From Nocardioidaceae bacterium (GTDB lineage Bacteria; Actinomycetota; Actinomycetes; Propionibacteriales; Nocardioidaceae), in contig WQZX01000027.1 of the NCBI GenBank assembly GCA_009780515.1, positions 1-40,751 on the forward strand: a DNA stretch of 40,751 nucleotides, given 5' to 3'. The position numbers and the translations under genes are program-made. The first letter of the stretch is position 1. Every line of letters begins with the position of its first letter. This document shows, in pieces, positions 19,824 to 29,134 of this stretch. The notes under the pieces were generated by a model. It had not been told where the DNA came from. It saw only the letters and a program-made list of their open reading frames with translations, and searched no databases.

Positions 19824-19878
19824 GACCCGTTGAGATCAGCGACAGGCCATCAGGGCCGTCGCTACCGCGGGAGGAACC

Positions 19879-20244
19879 ATGCAGCAGATCCGGGCCACGC
19901 TGACCCCCTTCACCCTGCGCAGCCGCTCCATCCGCGTGGGCCACACCGGCTCCGGTCTCACCGGCGGCCTCGACCACGGCGAGCACGTGCTCGTGCACGA
20001 CCCGGTCGCCGACGTGCACCACACCGCCGTCGTCGCCGAGATCGACTTCGAGCTCGACGACACCTCCTACCGGCTCGACCTCGGCACCCGGATCACCGCC
20101 GCCGAGGCCGACGAGTGGATGCGCCCGACCACGGACCGTCCGGCCGACCGGGTCACCACGCCCGACATCGTCGACCTGCTCGGCCAGCTGCGCCGCAGCG
20201 AGAAGGGCCTGCGGGCGGCCTTCGCCGAGCTCGCCGAGGGCTGA
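19879..20244 (+). CDS. Hypothetical small protein
   Basis: 121 residues starting at ATG with GGGAGGAA as a strong ribosome binding site. I recognise no family. The middle (HVLVHDPVADVHHTAVVAEIDFELDDTSYRLDLGTRI, in parts) looks like beta strands with many His and Asp; the C-terminus (DIVDLLGQLRRSEKGLRAAFAELAEG) is a charged amphipathic helix. No signal peptide or membrane segment. The upstream region is unusually structured (DevR-like box, repeats, possible FliA-type promoter), which suggests tight control. The response regulator gene follows after 136 bases. Confidence 0.75.
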   Translation: MQQIRATLTPFTLRSRSIRVGHTGSGLTGGLDHGEHVLVHDPVADVHHTAVVAEIDFELDDTSYRLDLGTRITAAEADEWMRPTTDRPADRVTTPDIVDLLGQLRRSEKGLRAAFAELAEG

Positions 20245-20380
20245 TCCGGGGGTCGTCGCGGGGCCGCTACCGGCGTACGGACGGGGTGCGTAGTCCGTTC
20301 GGGTGATGCGCCCGGGATCGTCCGGTCAGTTGTCCGTCAAACCGTTGGATCCCGAGTCCGGGACCCCGAGAATCTTTGTC

Positions 20381-21100
20381 GTGGCCAACCAAACTCCCCT
20401 CCGGGTCTACCTGGTCGACGACCACGAGATCGTCCGCCGCGGCATCATCAGCCTGCTCGCCGAGACCGACGACCTCGTCGTCGTCGGCCAGTCCGGCACC
20501 CACGCCGCGGCGCTGACCGAGATCCTCGACCTCCGCCCGGACGTCGTCGTGCTCGACGCCCAGCTGTCCGACGGAAGCGGCGTCGACCTGTGCCGCGAGA
20601 TGCGCGCCGTCGACCCGAGCATCAAGGGCCTCGTCCTCACCGCGCACGACGACCCCGACGCGATCTCCTCGGCGATCCTCGCCGGCGCGTCCGGCTACGT
20701 CCTCAAGCGCATCGAGGGCAACTCGCTGGTCAGCGGCATCCGGCTGGTCGCCGGCGGGCACTCGCTGATCGACCCCACCGTCGCCGCCCGCGTGCTGGAG
20801 CAGATGGAGCTGCAGAAGCGCTCCCTCGACGTGATCTGCGAGCTCACCCCGCAGCAGCGGCGGATCTTCTTCCTCATCGCCGAGGGCCTGACGAACCGTC
20901 AGATCGCCGAGAAGATGTTCCTGGCCGAGAAGACGGTCAAGAACCACGTCACCGGCCTGCTGGCACGGCTCGGTCTCGAGCACCGCACCCAGGCCGCGCT
21001 CCTCGCCGTACGGCTGAAGGAGACGCAGGCCCCGGCGCAGGCCGCCCCCGCCGCCCGTACGGCGTCGCAGCCGGCCGCCCGGCGTCCGATGGCGGTCTGA
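20381..21100 (+). CDS. DevR/DosR-type LuxR-family response regulator
   Basis: 239 residues: receiver domain (1-125; acidic pocket D13/D14, phosphoacceptor D59, T87, K109) and LuxR/NarL helix-turn-helix (about 155-215; EGLTNRQIAEKMFLAEKTVKNHV). The recognition helix keeps the KTVKN of mycobacterial DevR, which contacts GGGAC half-sites. A Pro/Ala/Gln-rich tail of about 25 residues follows. GTG at 20381 has no good ribosome binding site, so the message may be leaderless; a longer reading from 20303 adds residues without homology. No histidine kinase gene is adjacent. The nearest candidate target is the gene at 19879. Confidence 0.85.
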   Translation: MANQTPLRVYLVDDHEIVRRGIISLLAETDDLVVVGQSGTHAAALTEILDLRPDVVVLDAQLSDGSGVDLCREMRAVDPSIKGLVLTAHDDPDAISSAILAGASGYVLKRIEGNSLVSGIRLVAGGHSLIDPTVAARVLEQMELQKRSLDVICELTPQQRRIFFLIAEGLTNRQIAEKMFLAEKTVKNHVTGLLARLGLEHRTQAALLAVRLKETQAPAQAAPAARTASQPAARRPMAV

Positions 21101-21116
21101 TCCTGGATCCACCGGA

Positions 21117-21320
21117 TCAGGGCTCGCCCCGCCGGTCGTCCCGCGCCCCGGTCCCGGGGTGCGGGTGCTCGAACGCGCCCTCGGAGCGCTCCGGGATGTG
21201 GTCGTGGACGTCCTTGACCCGCCGGCGGTCGAGGATGGCCGCCAGCAGCAGGAGCACGCCGATGAAGACCAGTGCGAAGACCGCGAACACGATGATCCAG
21301 GCTGTGCTGCTCATACCCAT
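21117..21320 (-). CDS. Small single-pass membrane protein
   Basis: 67 residues. One hydrophobic segment at about 7-30 (WIIVFAVFALVFIGVLLLLAA), written here as the core, is followed by a positively charged DRRRVK, so the C-terminus should be cytoplasmic. The His/Pro/Arg-rich tail matches nothing I know. It converges on the response regulator with a 16-base gap. ATG at 21318-21320 or at 21312-21314 could start; no clear ribosome binding site favours either. Confidence 0.6.
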   Translation of the reverse strand: MGMSSTAWIIVFAVFALVFIGVLLLLAAILDRRRVKDVHDHIPERSEGAFEHPHPGTGARDDRRGEP

Positions 21321-21381
21321 GCCGATGCGGTACCCAGGCGGCAGTCCGTGATGCAGTCGCCGGACGCCCGCACGAAAGGGT

Positions 21382-21416
21382 GAGCCCCGGAGAGTGGGAA
21401 GTCCTCTCCGGGGCTC
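21382..21416 (-). terminator. Terminator hairpin, distal of a tandem pair after the mcp gene
   Basis: Arms 21382-21394 and 21404-21416 pair perfectly over 13 bp around a 9-base loop; on the minus strand CACCCTTTCG follows, a weak T run. It stands behind the other hairpin at 21455-21492, so transcripts leaving mcp pass two strong stems. Confidence 0.75.
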
Positions 21417-21454
21417 GAGCCGCGTCAGACCCCTCGGGCGCGGCGGCTTGGAGG

Positions 21455-21492
21455 CCGGTGGCCGGACGACGTACGAGCCGTCCGGCCACCGG
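21455..21492 (-). terminator. Terminator hairpin directly after the mcp gene
   Basis: Arms CCGGTGGCCGGACG (21455-21468) and CGTCCGGCCACCGG (21479-21492) pair perfectly over 14 bp with a 10-base loop, beginning 4 bases after the mcp stop codon. It ends the cheA-cheW-mcp operon. Confidence 0.8.
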
Positions 21493-21496
21493 GCGT

Positions 21497-23242
21497 TCAG
21501 AGGGTGAACCTGGCGACCAGGTCCTTGAGCTCGCCGGCCATGCCGGTCAGCCGGGTCGCGGACCGGAGGGTGTCGTCGGCGCCGAGCTTGGTCTCGGCCG
21601 CGGCAGTCGCCACCTGGGTCACGTCCTCGGAGATCCCGTTGGCACCGGTGGCGGCGTCGGTGACGGAGCGCGCGATCTCGTTGGTCGTCGCGGTCTGCTC
21701 CTCGACGGCCGAGGCGATCGTCGACTGGATGTCGTTGATCCGCGCGATGACGTCGGCGATCCGGCCGATGGCCGAGACGGCGCCGTGGGTGTCGGCCTGG
21801 ATCGCCTCGATCTTCTGGCCGATCTCCTCGGTCGCCTTGGCGGTCTCCTTGGCCAGCTCCTTGACCTCGTTCGCGACGACCGCGAAGCCCTTGCCGGCGT
21901 CGCCGGCGCGGGCCGCCTCGATCGTGGCGTTGAGCGCCAGCAGGTTGGTCTGCTGGGCGATCGCGGTGATCACCTTGATGACCTGGCCGATCTCGGCGCT
22001 GGACTCGCCCAGCGACGCGACCGTGCTCTCCGCCTCGGCGGCGACGGCCACGGCGTCGGTCGCGACGGTGGAGGCCTCGCTGGCGTTCTTGGCGATCTCG
22101 CGGATCGACGCCGTCATCTCCTCGGCCGCCGTGGCGACCGTCTGGATCGAGGCCGACACCTCGACCGCGGCCGCGGACGCGGAGTCCGCGCGGTCGGAGG
22201 TCGTGGCGGCCTCACGGCCCATGCCGTCGGCGACGCCGGCGAGCTGGGTGGCGGCGCCGGCGAGCGACTCGGCGGTGTCGCCGATGTCACCCATCGACTC
22301 GCGCAGCGTCGTCAGCAGCGAGCGGAGACCCGCCGCGACCCGTCCGACAGCGTCGTCGCCGTGGATGTCGAGGGTTCGGGTCAGGTCGCCGGCCGCGGCC
22401 GCGGAGACGACCGCGAGGATCTGCTCGACCTTGCCGGCCAGCTCTGCCGCCGCCTCGCGCTCGGCGGTGTCGCGGGCCTCCTTCTCGCGCTCGAGCCGGA
22501 GGCGCTCGGTGACGACCTCCCAGGTCGCCATCGCGCCGATGTAGGCGCCGTCCGCGTCGCGGATCGGGCTCACCAGGAGGTCCAGCGTCTCGGGGCCGAC
22601 CGAGATGTCGGCACGGCGCGGCAGCTGGGTCTCGTCGGCCAGGATCCCGCGCTGGTACGCCGGCGTCCGGTGGAAGATGTCGAGGCTCGAGCCGACGACG
22701 TCGTCGGCCCGGACCGGCAGGAACTCCTCCAGGCCGCGCAGTGTCTCGAGCGACGCGGGGTTCATGTAGGTGATGACGAAGTCGCGGTCGGCGAACATCA
22801 TGTTCGTCGGGCTGTTCTCCATCATCGAGGTGATCCGGCCGGTCTCCCGGGCGAGGTGCAGCTGCTCGGTCAGGTCCTCCACGGTGGCGATCGCGCCGGT
22901 GAGGGTCCCGTCGGCGTCGTACAGGGGCTCGACGGAGAACTCGACGGTGACCTCGCCGACCGAGCGGCGGGCCAGCAGCGGGAGCGCGGCGCGGTGGTCG
23001 CCGGGAGACTTCTCCTCGAGGACGCCGGCGAAGGCGAGGTCGAGCGGCATCCCGACCATGTCCGCGGAGCGGAACGGCAGGTGCTCGCGCAGCCGGTCGA
23101 TGCCCTCGCGGGTCGCCGGGTTGACGTAGGTGATGACCAGGTCGGCGTCGACCAGGACGAGCTGGGTCCTCACGGCGTCCAGCACGGCGCCGAGCGCGGC
23201 CAGGTCGGTCGCGGAGCCCGCGGGCTCGAGTGTCTCCGTCAC
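21497..23242 (-). CDS. Cytoplasmic methyl-accepting chemotaxis protein with two PAS domains
   Basis: 581 residues without any membrane segment. Two PAS domains in tandem (about 20-130 and 140-260; each has a D-(L/F)-VITY-(V/M)-NPA core) are followed by a HAMP-like stretch (about 290-335, [12 protein letters not shown]) and a signalling domain whose tip reads [20 protein letters not shown] and continues [15 protein letters not shown]. It should sense an internal signal, such as redox or a bound small molecule, and regulate CheA through CheW. The GTG start overlaps the cheW stop (GTGA). The two PAS cores resemble each other, suggesting duplication; no cofactor residue can be read with confidence. 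Confidence 0.93.
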   Translation of the reverse strand: MTETLEPAGSATDLAALGAVLDAVRTQLVLVDADLVITYVNPATREGIDRLREHLPFRSADMVGMPLDLAFAGVLEEKSPGDHRAALPLLARRSVGEVTVEFSVEPLYDADGTLTGAIATVEDLTEQLHLARETGRITSMMENSPTNMMFADRDFVITYMNPASLETLRGLEEFLPVRADDVVGSSLDIFHRTPAYQRGILADETQLPRRADISVGPETLDLLVSPIRDADGAYIGAMATWEVVTERLRLEREKEARDTAEREAAAELAGKVEQILAVVSAAAAGDLTRTLDIHGDDAVGRVAAGLRSLLTTLRESMGDIGDTAESLAGAATQLAGVADGMGREAATTSDRADSASAAAVEVSASIQTVATAAEEMTASIREIAKNASEASTVATDAVAVAAEAESTVASLGESSAEIGQVIKVITAIAQQTNLLALNATIEAARAGDAGKGFAVVANEVKELAKETAKATEEIGQKIEAIQADTHGAVSAIGRIADVIARINDIQSTIASAVEEQTATTNEIARSVTDAATGANGISEDVTQVATAAAETKLGADDTLRSATRLTGMAGELKDLVARFTL

Positions 23243-23721
23243 GGTTTTCCTCCGGCGGTGTCGGGTGCGGACGAGACGTCGACCGCACGGTCGGCGTCGA
23301 GGACGAGCAGGATCGACCCGGCCAGCGGCCGGACCCCTGAGACGACGTCCTGGACGCGGGCGGGCATGTTGGACGGCACCGGCTCCGGCGCGACGCCGCC
23401 GATCTCGGCGAGGTCGATCACGTCGCCGATGTCGTCGACGAGGAGGCTGACCACCTCGCCGCGGCTGCGCACGATGACGTTCATCGGCGCGGTCGCCGGG
23501 TCGCGCGGCGGGAAGCCGAGCCGCACCCGGAGGTCGACCGCGGTCACGATCTGGCCGCGGAGGTTGATCAGACCGGTCACGGCATCGGCCGCGCGCGGCA
23601 CGGGCGTCATCGGCTGGGTCCGCAGGACCTCCTGCACCTCCGCGACGGCGACCCCGAAGAAGAGGCCGGAGACCCAGAACGTGCAGTACTGCTCCTCGAC
23701 CAGCGTGGCGTCGGTGGTCAT
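23239..23721 (-). CDS. cheW: Chemotaxis coupling protein
   Basis: 160 residues; links receptors to CheA in the signalling array. Typical CheW segments are present: [22 protein letters not shown] at the start (given as a family pattern, split F-W-V-S), then [18 protein letters not shown] and [14 protein letters not shown] at 23719-23721 overlaps the cheA stop by four bases, with AGGAG upstream inside cheA. Its own stop overlaps the mcp start, so the three proteins are translationally coupled. Confidence 0.95.
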   Translation of the reverse strand: MTTDATLVEEQYCTFWVSGLFFGVAVAEVQEVLRTQPMTPVPRAADAVTGLINLRGQIVTAVDLRVRLGFPPRDPATAPMNVIVRSRGEVVSLLVDDIGDVIDLAEIGGVAPEPVPSNMPARVQDVVSGVRPLAGSILLVLDADRAVDVSSAPDTAGGKP

Positions 23722-25907
23722 GCCGCTCCTCCTGCTCGTACGACGACGGCGGCAAGGTCGACCAGGTCGGTGACCCGCTCCTGCACGATCGCGCTGCCCA
23801 GCACTCCTGCCCGGCGGCCCACGTCGCTGCGCACCACCGAGGTGTCGACGACGTCGAGCACGCGGTCGATGACGATGCCGACGGCACGTCCCTCCGAGCC
23901 CTCGTGGACGACGACGCTGAGCTGCTCCTGCAGGTGGCTGGTGTCGGGCAGACCGATCGCCGGCGCGAGCCGCACGAGCGGCAGGATGCCGTCGCGGTAC
24001 TGCACGACCTCGGCGGTCCCCGCACGCTCGAGGCGGTCGGGGGTGAACTCCTCCAGGCGCGCGACCGCACCCAGCGGCAGGGCGGCACGGCGGCCGTCGG
24101 CGACCTCGAGCACCAGCAGCGACGTACGGTCGCCGTCCGAGCCGCGGGCCTCGGCCTGCTCCTCGACGGTGGAGCCGATCCCGGCCGCCACGGCCATGCC
24201 GGCGACGTCGAGGATCAGCGCGACCCGGCCGTCGCCCATGATCGTCGCGCCGGCGTACATGCCGAGCGACTTGAGCTGGCGGCCGATCGGCTTGACGACG
24301 ATCTCCTGGGTGTCGTGGACCTCGCTGACGCACAGTCCGAAGCGGACGTCGTCGGACTGGAGCACGACCACGGTCAGCGCCTCGTTGTCCGGGCTCGCGC
24401 CGCCGAGCGCCTCGGCGAGCTGGACCAGGGGCAGCAGACGACCGCGCAGTCGCAGGACCGGCGCACCGGCGAGGTGCTCGACGTCGCGCTCGAGGTCCTC
24501 GCCCTCGATGCGCACGAGCTCGACCAGGTTGGCCTGCGGGATGGCGTAGCGCTCGCCGCCCTCCCCGACGACCAGCGCCGGGATGATGGCGAGGGTCAGC
24601 GGGATGCGGACACGGACGGTGGTGCCGCGGCCGGCCTCGCTCTGCAGGTCGACGCTGCCGCCGATCCGCTCGATGTTGGTGCGTACGACGTCCATGCCGA
24701 CACCGCGGCCGGAGATGTTGGAGACCTCGGTGGCGGTGGAGAAGCCGGGGCGGAAGACCAGCCCGAGGATCTCGCGCCCGTCCATCCGGGCGAGCTGCTC
24801 GCGCGTCACGACGCCACGCTGGATCGCGACGCTCGCGATCCTCTCGGGGTCGATGCCGGAGCCGTCGTCGGAGATCTCGACGACCACCTGGCCGGACTCG
24901 TGGAAGGCGCGCAGGACCAGGGTTCCCTTCGCGGGCTTCCCCGCCGCGAGCCGTACGGCGGGCGTCTCGATGCCGTGGTCCATGGAGTTGCGCACGAGGT
25001 GGGTGAGCGGGCCCTTGAGGGCCTCCAGCAGGCTGCGGTCGAGCTCGGTGTCGTGGCCCTCCATCACCAGCTCGACCTCGCGGCCCAGCTGGTGGGCGAG
25101 GTCGCGCACGACGCGCGGCATCTTCGACCAGACCTGGCCGATCGGCTGCATGCGGGTCTTCATCACCGACTCCTGCAGCTCGCTGGCGACCAGGTCGAGG
25201 CGCTGGCTGGCGCGGGCCAGCTCGACGTCCTCGGCCAGGGCGGTGCGCTGGAGCAGCTGGTTGCGGGTCAGGACCAGCTCGCCGACGAGGTCGACGAGCG
25301 TGTCGAGGAGGTCGACGTCGACGCGCACGCTGGCGTCGACGACCGACGGCTGGGCCTCGGTGGCTGTCTGCGCATCTGCGACCGGCGGCGCCGGGGCGAT
25401 CCCGTCAGGGGACACGGAGACGGGCGCGTCGACCTCGGCGAGGTCGTCGGCACCGCCGGTCGCAGGTGCGGGTGGCGGCTCGACCGGGGCGGCCGTCGTA
25501 CCGGGGTCTCCGGTGAGCAGCCTCTCGATCACCTCCACCACGGGCGCGACCTCGACCGATGGGTCGGCGTCGGTGCCCGTCCGCTCGATGACCTCGAGCA
25601 GCGCGCGGGTCGTGTCGACCATCAGCAGCAGCGACTCGGCGATCGCCGGGGTCATCTGCTCCTCGCCGTCGCGCAGGCGCGAGAGCAGGGTCTCGCCGAC
25701 GTGCGCCAGCTGCTCGAGGCGGCCGAAGGCGAGGAAGCCGCTCGTGCCCTTGATCGTGTGGATCGTCCGGAAGATGCTCGACAGCAGCTCCCGCGACCCG
25801 GGCTGCTGCTCGAGACCGACCAGGTCGCGGTCGAGCTGGTCGAGGTTCTCGTGGGACTCCACGAGGAACTCTGCGATGATCTCGGCGTCTTCGTCGTTCT
25901 GGGTCAT
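23718..25907 (-). CDS. cheA: Chemotaxis histidine kinase with two CheW-like domains
   Basis: 729 residues. Hpt domain with His50 ([13 protein letters not shown]), Pro/Ala-rich linker (135-195) with no recognisable P2 domain, dimerisation helices (about 197-260), ATPase domain (N-box [11 protein letters not shown] at about 304, DDGSGID at 348, GRGVGMDVV at 400), P5 CheW-like domain (about 445-575) and a second CheW-like domain (about 595-725; [22 protein letters not shown]). Lack of P2 and a doubled CheW region differ from the enterobacterial enzyme. ATG at 25905-25907 has GGGAGGGG upstream. A FliA-type promoter lies at 25931-25957. Confidence 0.95.
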   Translation of the reverse strand: MTQNDEDAEIIAEFLVESHENLDQLDRDLVGLEQQPGSRELLSSIFRTIHTIKGTSGFLAFGRLEQLAHVGETLLSRLRDGEEQMTPAIAESLLLMVDTTRALLEVIERTGTDADPSVEVAPVVEVIERLLTGDPGTTAAPVEPPPAPATGGADDLAEVDAPVSVSPDGIAPAPPVADAQTATEAQPSVVDASVRVDVDLLDTLVDLVGELVLTRNQLLQRTALAEDVELARASQRLDLVASELQESVMKTRMQPIGQVWSKMPRVVRDLAHQLGREVELVMEGHDTELDRSLLEALKGPLTHLVRNSMDHGIETPAVRLAAGKPAKGTLVLRAFHESGQVVVEISDDGSGIDPERIASVAIQRGVVTREQLARMDGREILGLVFRPGFSTATEVSNISGRGVGMDVVRTNIERIGGSVDLQSEAGRGTTVRVRIPLTLAIIPALVVGEGGERYAIPQANLVELVRIEGEDLERDVEHLAGAPVLRLRGRLLPLVQLAEALGGASPDNEALTVVVLQSDDVRFGLCVSEVHDTQEIVVKPIGRQLKSLGMYAGATIMGDGRVALILDVAGMAVAAGIGSTVEEQAEARGSDGDRTSLLVLEVADGRRAALPLGAVARLEEFTPDRLERAGTAEVVQYRDGILPLVRLAPAIGLPDTSHLQEQLSVVVHEGSEGRAVGIVIDRVLDVVDTSVVRSDVGRRAGVLGSAIVQERVTDLVDLAAVVVRAGGAA

Positions 25908-25930
25908 CTGGCCCCTCCCTTCGCAGCGAC

Positions 25931-25957
25931 CCATCGGCCGGTCGGGAGGGGGTCTGA
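25931..25957 (-). promoter_or_regulatory. FliA-type promoter of cheA-cheW-mcp
   Basis: On the minus strand TCAG (25954-25957), exactly 15 bases, then GCCGATGG (25931-25938). The start of transcription would fall near 25924, about 17 bases before the cheA ATG, leaving room for its GGGAGGGG ribosome binding site. Confidence 0.75.
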
Positions 25958-26082
25958 GCGCGAATCCACCGGTTCCTCGCGTGGGCTGCGCGGCACCAGA
26001 CGGGTGTGACGGCCAGGCGGGCGCGCGACAGCGGTCTGGTTGCACCACCGAGCGTCCCCAAACGCCGCCAGCGCGCCCGTGT

Positions 26083-26098
26083 GCTGCTGCGCAGCAGC
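26083..26098. terminator. 16-bp perfect palindrome after csrA
   Basis: GCTGCTGCGCAGCAGC is a perfect palindrome about 50 bases beyond the csrA stop. It could form a stem that ends the flgN-to-csrA operon, although the loop would have to open some pairs and no T run follows. Nothing else was recognised between csrA and the cheA promoter. Confidence 0.35.
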
Positions 26099-26148
26099 GA
26101 GGAGCCGGTGGGCTCAGGCTGCGGCCGAAGCCCCAGGAACCACGGCCC

Positions 26149-26388
26149 TCAGGTGTTCTTGCGCGCCTTCAGGGCCTCGGTCAGCGAGGCGACGGCATCG
26201 GCGGACGGCGAGGCCGCCTCTGCGTTGGCGTCGGCCGTCTCGGCGAGCAGCTCGGCGCGATGGACGGCGACCGAGCGCGGAGCGTCGATGCCGACGCGCA
26301 CGACGTCGCCGCGGACCTCGAGGACGGTGATCGTCACGTCGTCACCGATGACGACGCTCTCGCCGACGCGACGGGAAAGAACCAGCAC
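26149..26388 (-). CDS. csrA: Carbon storage/translation regulator CsrA
   Basis: 79 residues; RNA-binding dimer that represses translation of flagellin in species where it pairs with FliW. The start [15 protein letters not shown], then [25 protein letters not shown], is the full CsrA core, with the RNA-binding Arg of APRSVAVHR. The last 25 residues ([14 protein letters not shown]...) are a non-conserved Ala/Ser-rich extension. It lies 10 bases after fliW, so the partner pair is encoded side by side, downstream of the hook-filament junction genes. Confidence 0.96.
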   Translation of the reverse strand: MLVLSRRVGESVVIGDDVTITVLEVRGDVVRVGIDAPRSVAVHRAELLAETADANAEAASPSADAVASLTEALKARKNT

Positions 26389-26398
26389 GGGGCCGAGG

Positions 26399-26824
26399 CT
26401 ATCCGACGAGCGGAGCGGCGATCGGGAGGTCCGGGTCGTCGAGGATCACCTGGCAGGCGCGCTGGGTCACGAGGTTGAGCACGATCGGTGCGCGGAGGTT
26501 GATCGTCGTGTCGGCCAGCGAGGAGCCGGCGCGCACGACCGCGAGGACGAGCACCTCGTCCACGTCGTCGATCTGCAGGTCGCCGACGACGTCGTCGCCG
26601 ACGACCGGGGCGTAGCCCGGGTGGAACGGCGCCGGCGGCACCACCACGAACTCCAGGCCGGAGCCGCCGAGCGAGCGGAAGCCGAAGAGCAGCCCCTCGT
26701 CGTCGAGTCGCACCAGCGCGAACCGGTCGTCCTCGGGGAAGCCCGGAAGCGGGTGCACCAGGTCGATCACCGGAACCTCGACCAGGTCGGCGGGGGTCTC
26801 GGTCTCCATGGTCATCATCATCAC
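26399..26824 (-). CDS. fliW: Flagellar assembly factor FliW
   Basis: About 141 residues; binds flagellin and CsrA, releasing CsrA when flagellin is consumed. FliW features: an [25 protein letters not shown] start (split HPLPGFPE / FALVRL), LEFVVVPP, and [12 protein letters not shown] near the end. The start is uncertain: GTG at 26822-26824 is followed by three ATG codons and another after ACC, giving MMMMTMETE; an AGGG suits either the GTG or the first ATG. It sits between flgL and csrA. Confidence 0.93.
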   Translation of the reverse strand: MMMMTMETETPADLVEVPVIDLVHPLPGFPEDDRFALVRLDDEGLLFGFRSLGGSGLEFVVVPPAPFHPGYAPVVGDDVVGDLQIDDVDEVLVLAVVRAGSSLADTTINLRAPIVLNLVTQRACQVILDDPDLPIAAPLVG

Positions 26825-26840
26825 GCAGGCCCTGTGCCTT

Positions 26841-27728
26841 TCAGTGCAGGAAGTCCAGCAGGCTGGGCTGGATCGTCTTCGAGGTCGCCGCGAGCGACGC
26901 CTGGTAGGCGACCTGCTGCATCTGCAGGTTGATGGTCGCCTGTGCCAGGTCGACGTCCTCCAGCGAGGACAGGTCGCCGGTCATCTGCAGCTGGGCGTCC
27001 GACGCGGTCGAGCCGGCCTTGTCCACCTGCTGGTAGACCACGCCGGCGGCGGTCCGCGCGGAGGTCACGGTGTTGATCCGGGTCTGCATCTGCGCGATGC
27101 CGGCCGAGATCCCGGCCTGGTCTCCGGAGCGCAACGCGGTCGAGAGGTTGCTGAGCTCGGTGAAGACCGAGCTGGAGCCGTCGCCGAACACGTCGCGGCC
27201 GTCGACGTCGACCTTGACGCTGACGCCGTCCGCGATCCGCCGGGTGACGTCACCCGGGGTGCCGACGTAGCTGCCGCTGGCGTCGTACGCCGTGCTGCCG
27301 CCGGTCACGCCGCCGAAGATCGGACGCCCGAGGTACGTCGTGTTCGAGGCGGCGAGCAGGTCGGAGCGGATGCCGTCGATCTCGTCCGCGAGCGCGTCGA
27401 GCGACGAGGCGCCCATGGCGCCGGTGTTCGCGCCCTGGAGCGCGAGCGTGTAGGCCCGCTGCACGTCGGTGGTGACCCCGCCGAGGGTGGTGTCGGCCTG
27501 GCTGAGCCATCCCAGCCCGTCGGTGGCGTTGCGACCGTACTGCTGGCTCGCCGCCAGCGAGTCGCGCAGCCGCATCGCCGCGGTGGTGTCGGTCGGGTTG
27601 TCCGAGGGACGGTTCAGGATCTTGCCGGTCGACATCTGCTCCTGCGTGCCGGCCATCTTGCCCAGGTTCGACTGGATGGCCCCGATGGAGTTGTTGACCA
27701 TCATCCGTTGGGTGACGCGTCCGATCAT
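26841..27728 (-). CDS. flgL: Flagellar hook-associated protein 3
   Basis: 295 residues; junction protein between hook and filament, related to flagellin. The N-terminal coil starts RVTQRMMVNNSIGAIQSNLGKM with the following SYGKxLNRPSDNP-type turn (here STGKILNRPSDNP). The C-terminus pairs with it: LEDVDLAQATINLQMQQVAYQASL (split at AQAT). The start ATG at 27726-27728 lies 3 bases after flgK. Confidence 0.95.
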   Translation of the reverse strand: MIGRVTQRMMVNNSIGAIQSNLGKMAGTQEQMSTGKILNRPSDNPTDTTAAMRLRDSLAASQQYGRNATDGLGWLSQADTTLGGVTTDVQRAYTLALQGANTGAMGASSLDALADEIDGIRSDLLAASNTTYLGRPIFGGVTGGSTAYDASGSYVGTPGDVTRRIADGVSVKVDVDGRDVFGDGSSSVFTELSNLSTALRSGDQAGISAGIAQMQTRINTVTSARTAAGVVYQQVDKAGSTASDAQLQMTGDLSSLEDVDLAQATINLQMQQVAYQASLAATSKTIQPSLLDFLH

Positions 27729-27731
27729 TGG

Positions 27732-29132
27732 TCAGCCTCCGATCAGGCCGGTGTGGTTGATCAGGGTGTCGAGCATGTCGTCCATCGTGGTCAGCACGCG
27801 CGATGCGGCCTGGTAGGCCCGCTGCGCGGCGACCATGTTGACGGTCTCCTCGTCCATGTTGACGCCCGCCTGCTGCTCCCACGAGTCGTCGAGCGAGCCG
27901 GTGAGCGTGGTCTGGTTGCTGGTCTGCTGGTTGATCGCCGCGACCTGGGTGCCAAAGCCGTTCACCAGGCGCTGGTAGGCGTCCGACACACCCTGCGTGG
28001 AGGTGCTGATGGTGTCGGCGTTGCCGCCGTCCTGGTTGGCGCTGCCGGCGATCGACGACGCGGCGACCTGGGAGCTGTCGGTGATCGCGACCGACAGCGT
28101 GGCGCCGGGGTTCGAGGGGTCGTAGCTGAAGAACGCCGTGCCCGGGTCGCCGTTGGCGTCGTACCCGGACTCGTGCTGTGCGTTGACGGTGTCGGCGAGC
28201 TGCTGGGCGACCTGGTCGAGCCCGGCCTTGTAGCTCGGCAGCGCGTTGGTGAGGACGTCCGCGACGCCGCCGGCCTCGCCGCCGAGCGCGGAGGTCAGCG
28301 GGGTCGATCCGGAGGCGGTGTCGATCCGGAACGTGATCGGGTTGCCGTCCGCGTCGCCCGACGCGGTGACCCCGGTGGCGATCGCGAGGGTTCCGGCGTC
28401 CTGCCCCGACACGAGGGAGGCACCGCCGACCGAGACGTCGAACATCCCGTTGGACTCCACCGAGACGGTGCCGCCGGCCAGGTTGGCGAGCTTCAGCGCG
28501 AGCTGGTCGCGCTGGTCCTCGAGGTTGTTGACGTCGAGACCCGACTGCTGGCCGTCGAGGATGTTGCGGTTGAGGGCGGCCAGCCCGGATGCGGCGGTGT
28601 TGATGTCGGCCACGTTGGACTGCAGGTGCAGGCGCTGGTCGGACTCCTCGCCGGTGATGTTGCGGACCTGGGAGTTGATCGCCTGCGCCAGACTCTGGCC
28701 CATGCCGATCACCTGCTGGCGGGAGGCATCGGTGCCGGGGTTGTTCGAGAGGTCCTGCCACGCGGCGTTGAACTTCTGCAGAGCGGCGGAGACACCGCTG
28801 TCGCCCGGCTCGCCGATGCCGCTCTCGACCCGCGACAGCACGGTCTGCTGGGTCGTGAGGAAGCTCAGGTTGCCGTGCTCGCTGCGTACCCGGGCGTCAA
28901 GGAGGGGGTCGACCATGCGGTCGACGGAGGTCACCGCGACACCGTCGCCGTGTCCGTCGTACGTCGACCAGAGGGCGACCTGCCCGGAGGTGACCGAGGC
29001 GCCCTGGACCGTACGGCGCACGTAGCCGTCGGTCGAGGCGTTGGCGATGTTGTTGCTGGCGTTGTCGAGCACGGCCTGGCTGTAGCGAAGGCCCGACAGC
29101 GCGATGCCCAGCGTGCTGAAGGTGCCGGTCAC
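27732..29132 (-). CDS. flgK: Flagellar hook-associated protein 1
   Basis: 466 residues; first junction zone on the hook. The N-terminus (TFSTLGIALSGLRYSQAVLDNASNNIANASTDGYVRR, in pieces LSGLRYSQA and NNIANASTDGYVRR) is the rod/hook family motif, and the C-terminus (VNMDEETVNMVAAQRAYQAASRVLTTMDDMLD, in pieces) is its partner helix. GTG at 29130-29132 follows flgN by 2 bases, with AGGAG inside the end of flgN, so coupling is expected. Confidence 0.95.
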   Translation of the reverse strand: MTGTFSTLGIALSGLRYSQAVLDNASNNIANASTDGYVRRTVQGASVTSGQVALWSTYDGHGDGVAVTSVDRMVDPLLDARVRSEHGNLSFLTTQQTVLSRVESGIGEPGDSGVSAALQKFNAAWQDLSNNPGTDASRQQVIGMGQSLAQAINSQVRNITGEESDQRLHLQSNVADINTAASGLAALNRNILDGQQSGLDVNNLEDQRDQLALKLANLAGGTVSVESNGMFDVSVGGASLVSGQDAGTLAIATGVTASGDADGNPITFRIDTASGSTPLTSALGGEAGGVADVLTNALPSYKAGLDQVAQQLADTVNAQHESGYDANGDPGTAFFSYDPSNPGATLSVAITDSSQVAASSIAGSANQDGGNADTISTSTQGVSDAYQRLVNGFGTQVAAINQQTSNQTTLTGSLDDSWEQQAGVNMDEETVNMVAAQRAYQAASRVLTTMDDMLDTLINHTGLIGG

Positions 29133-29134
29133 GG

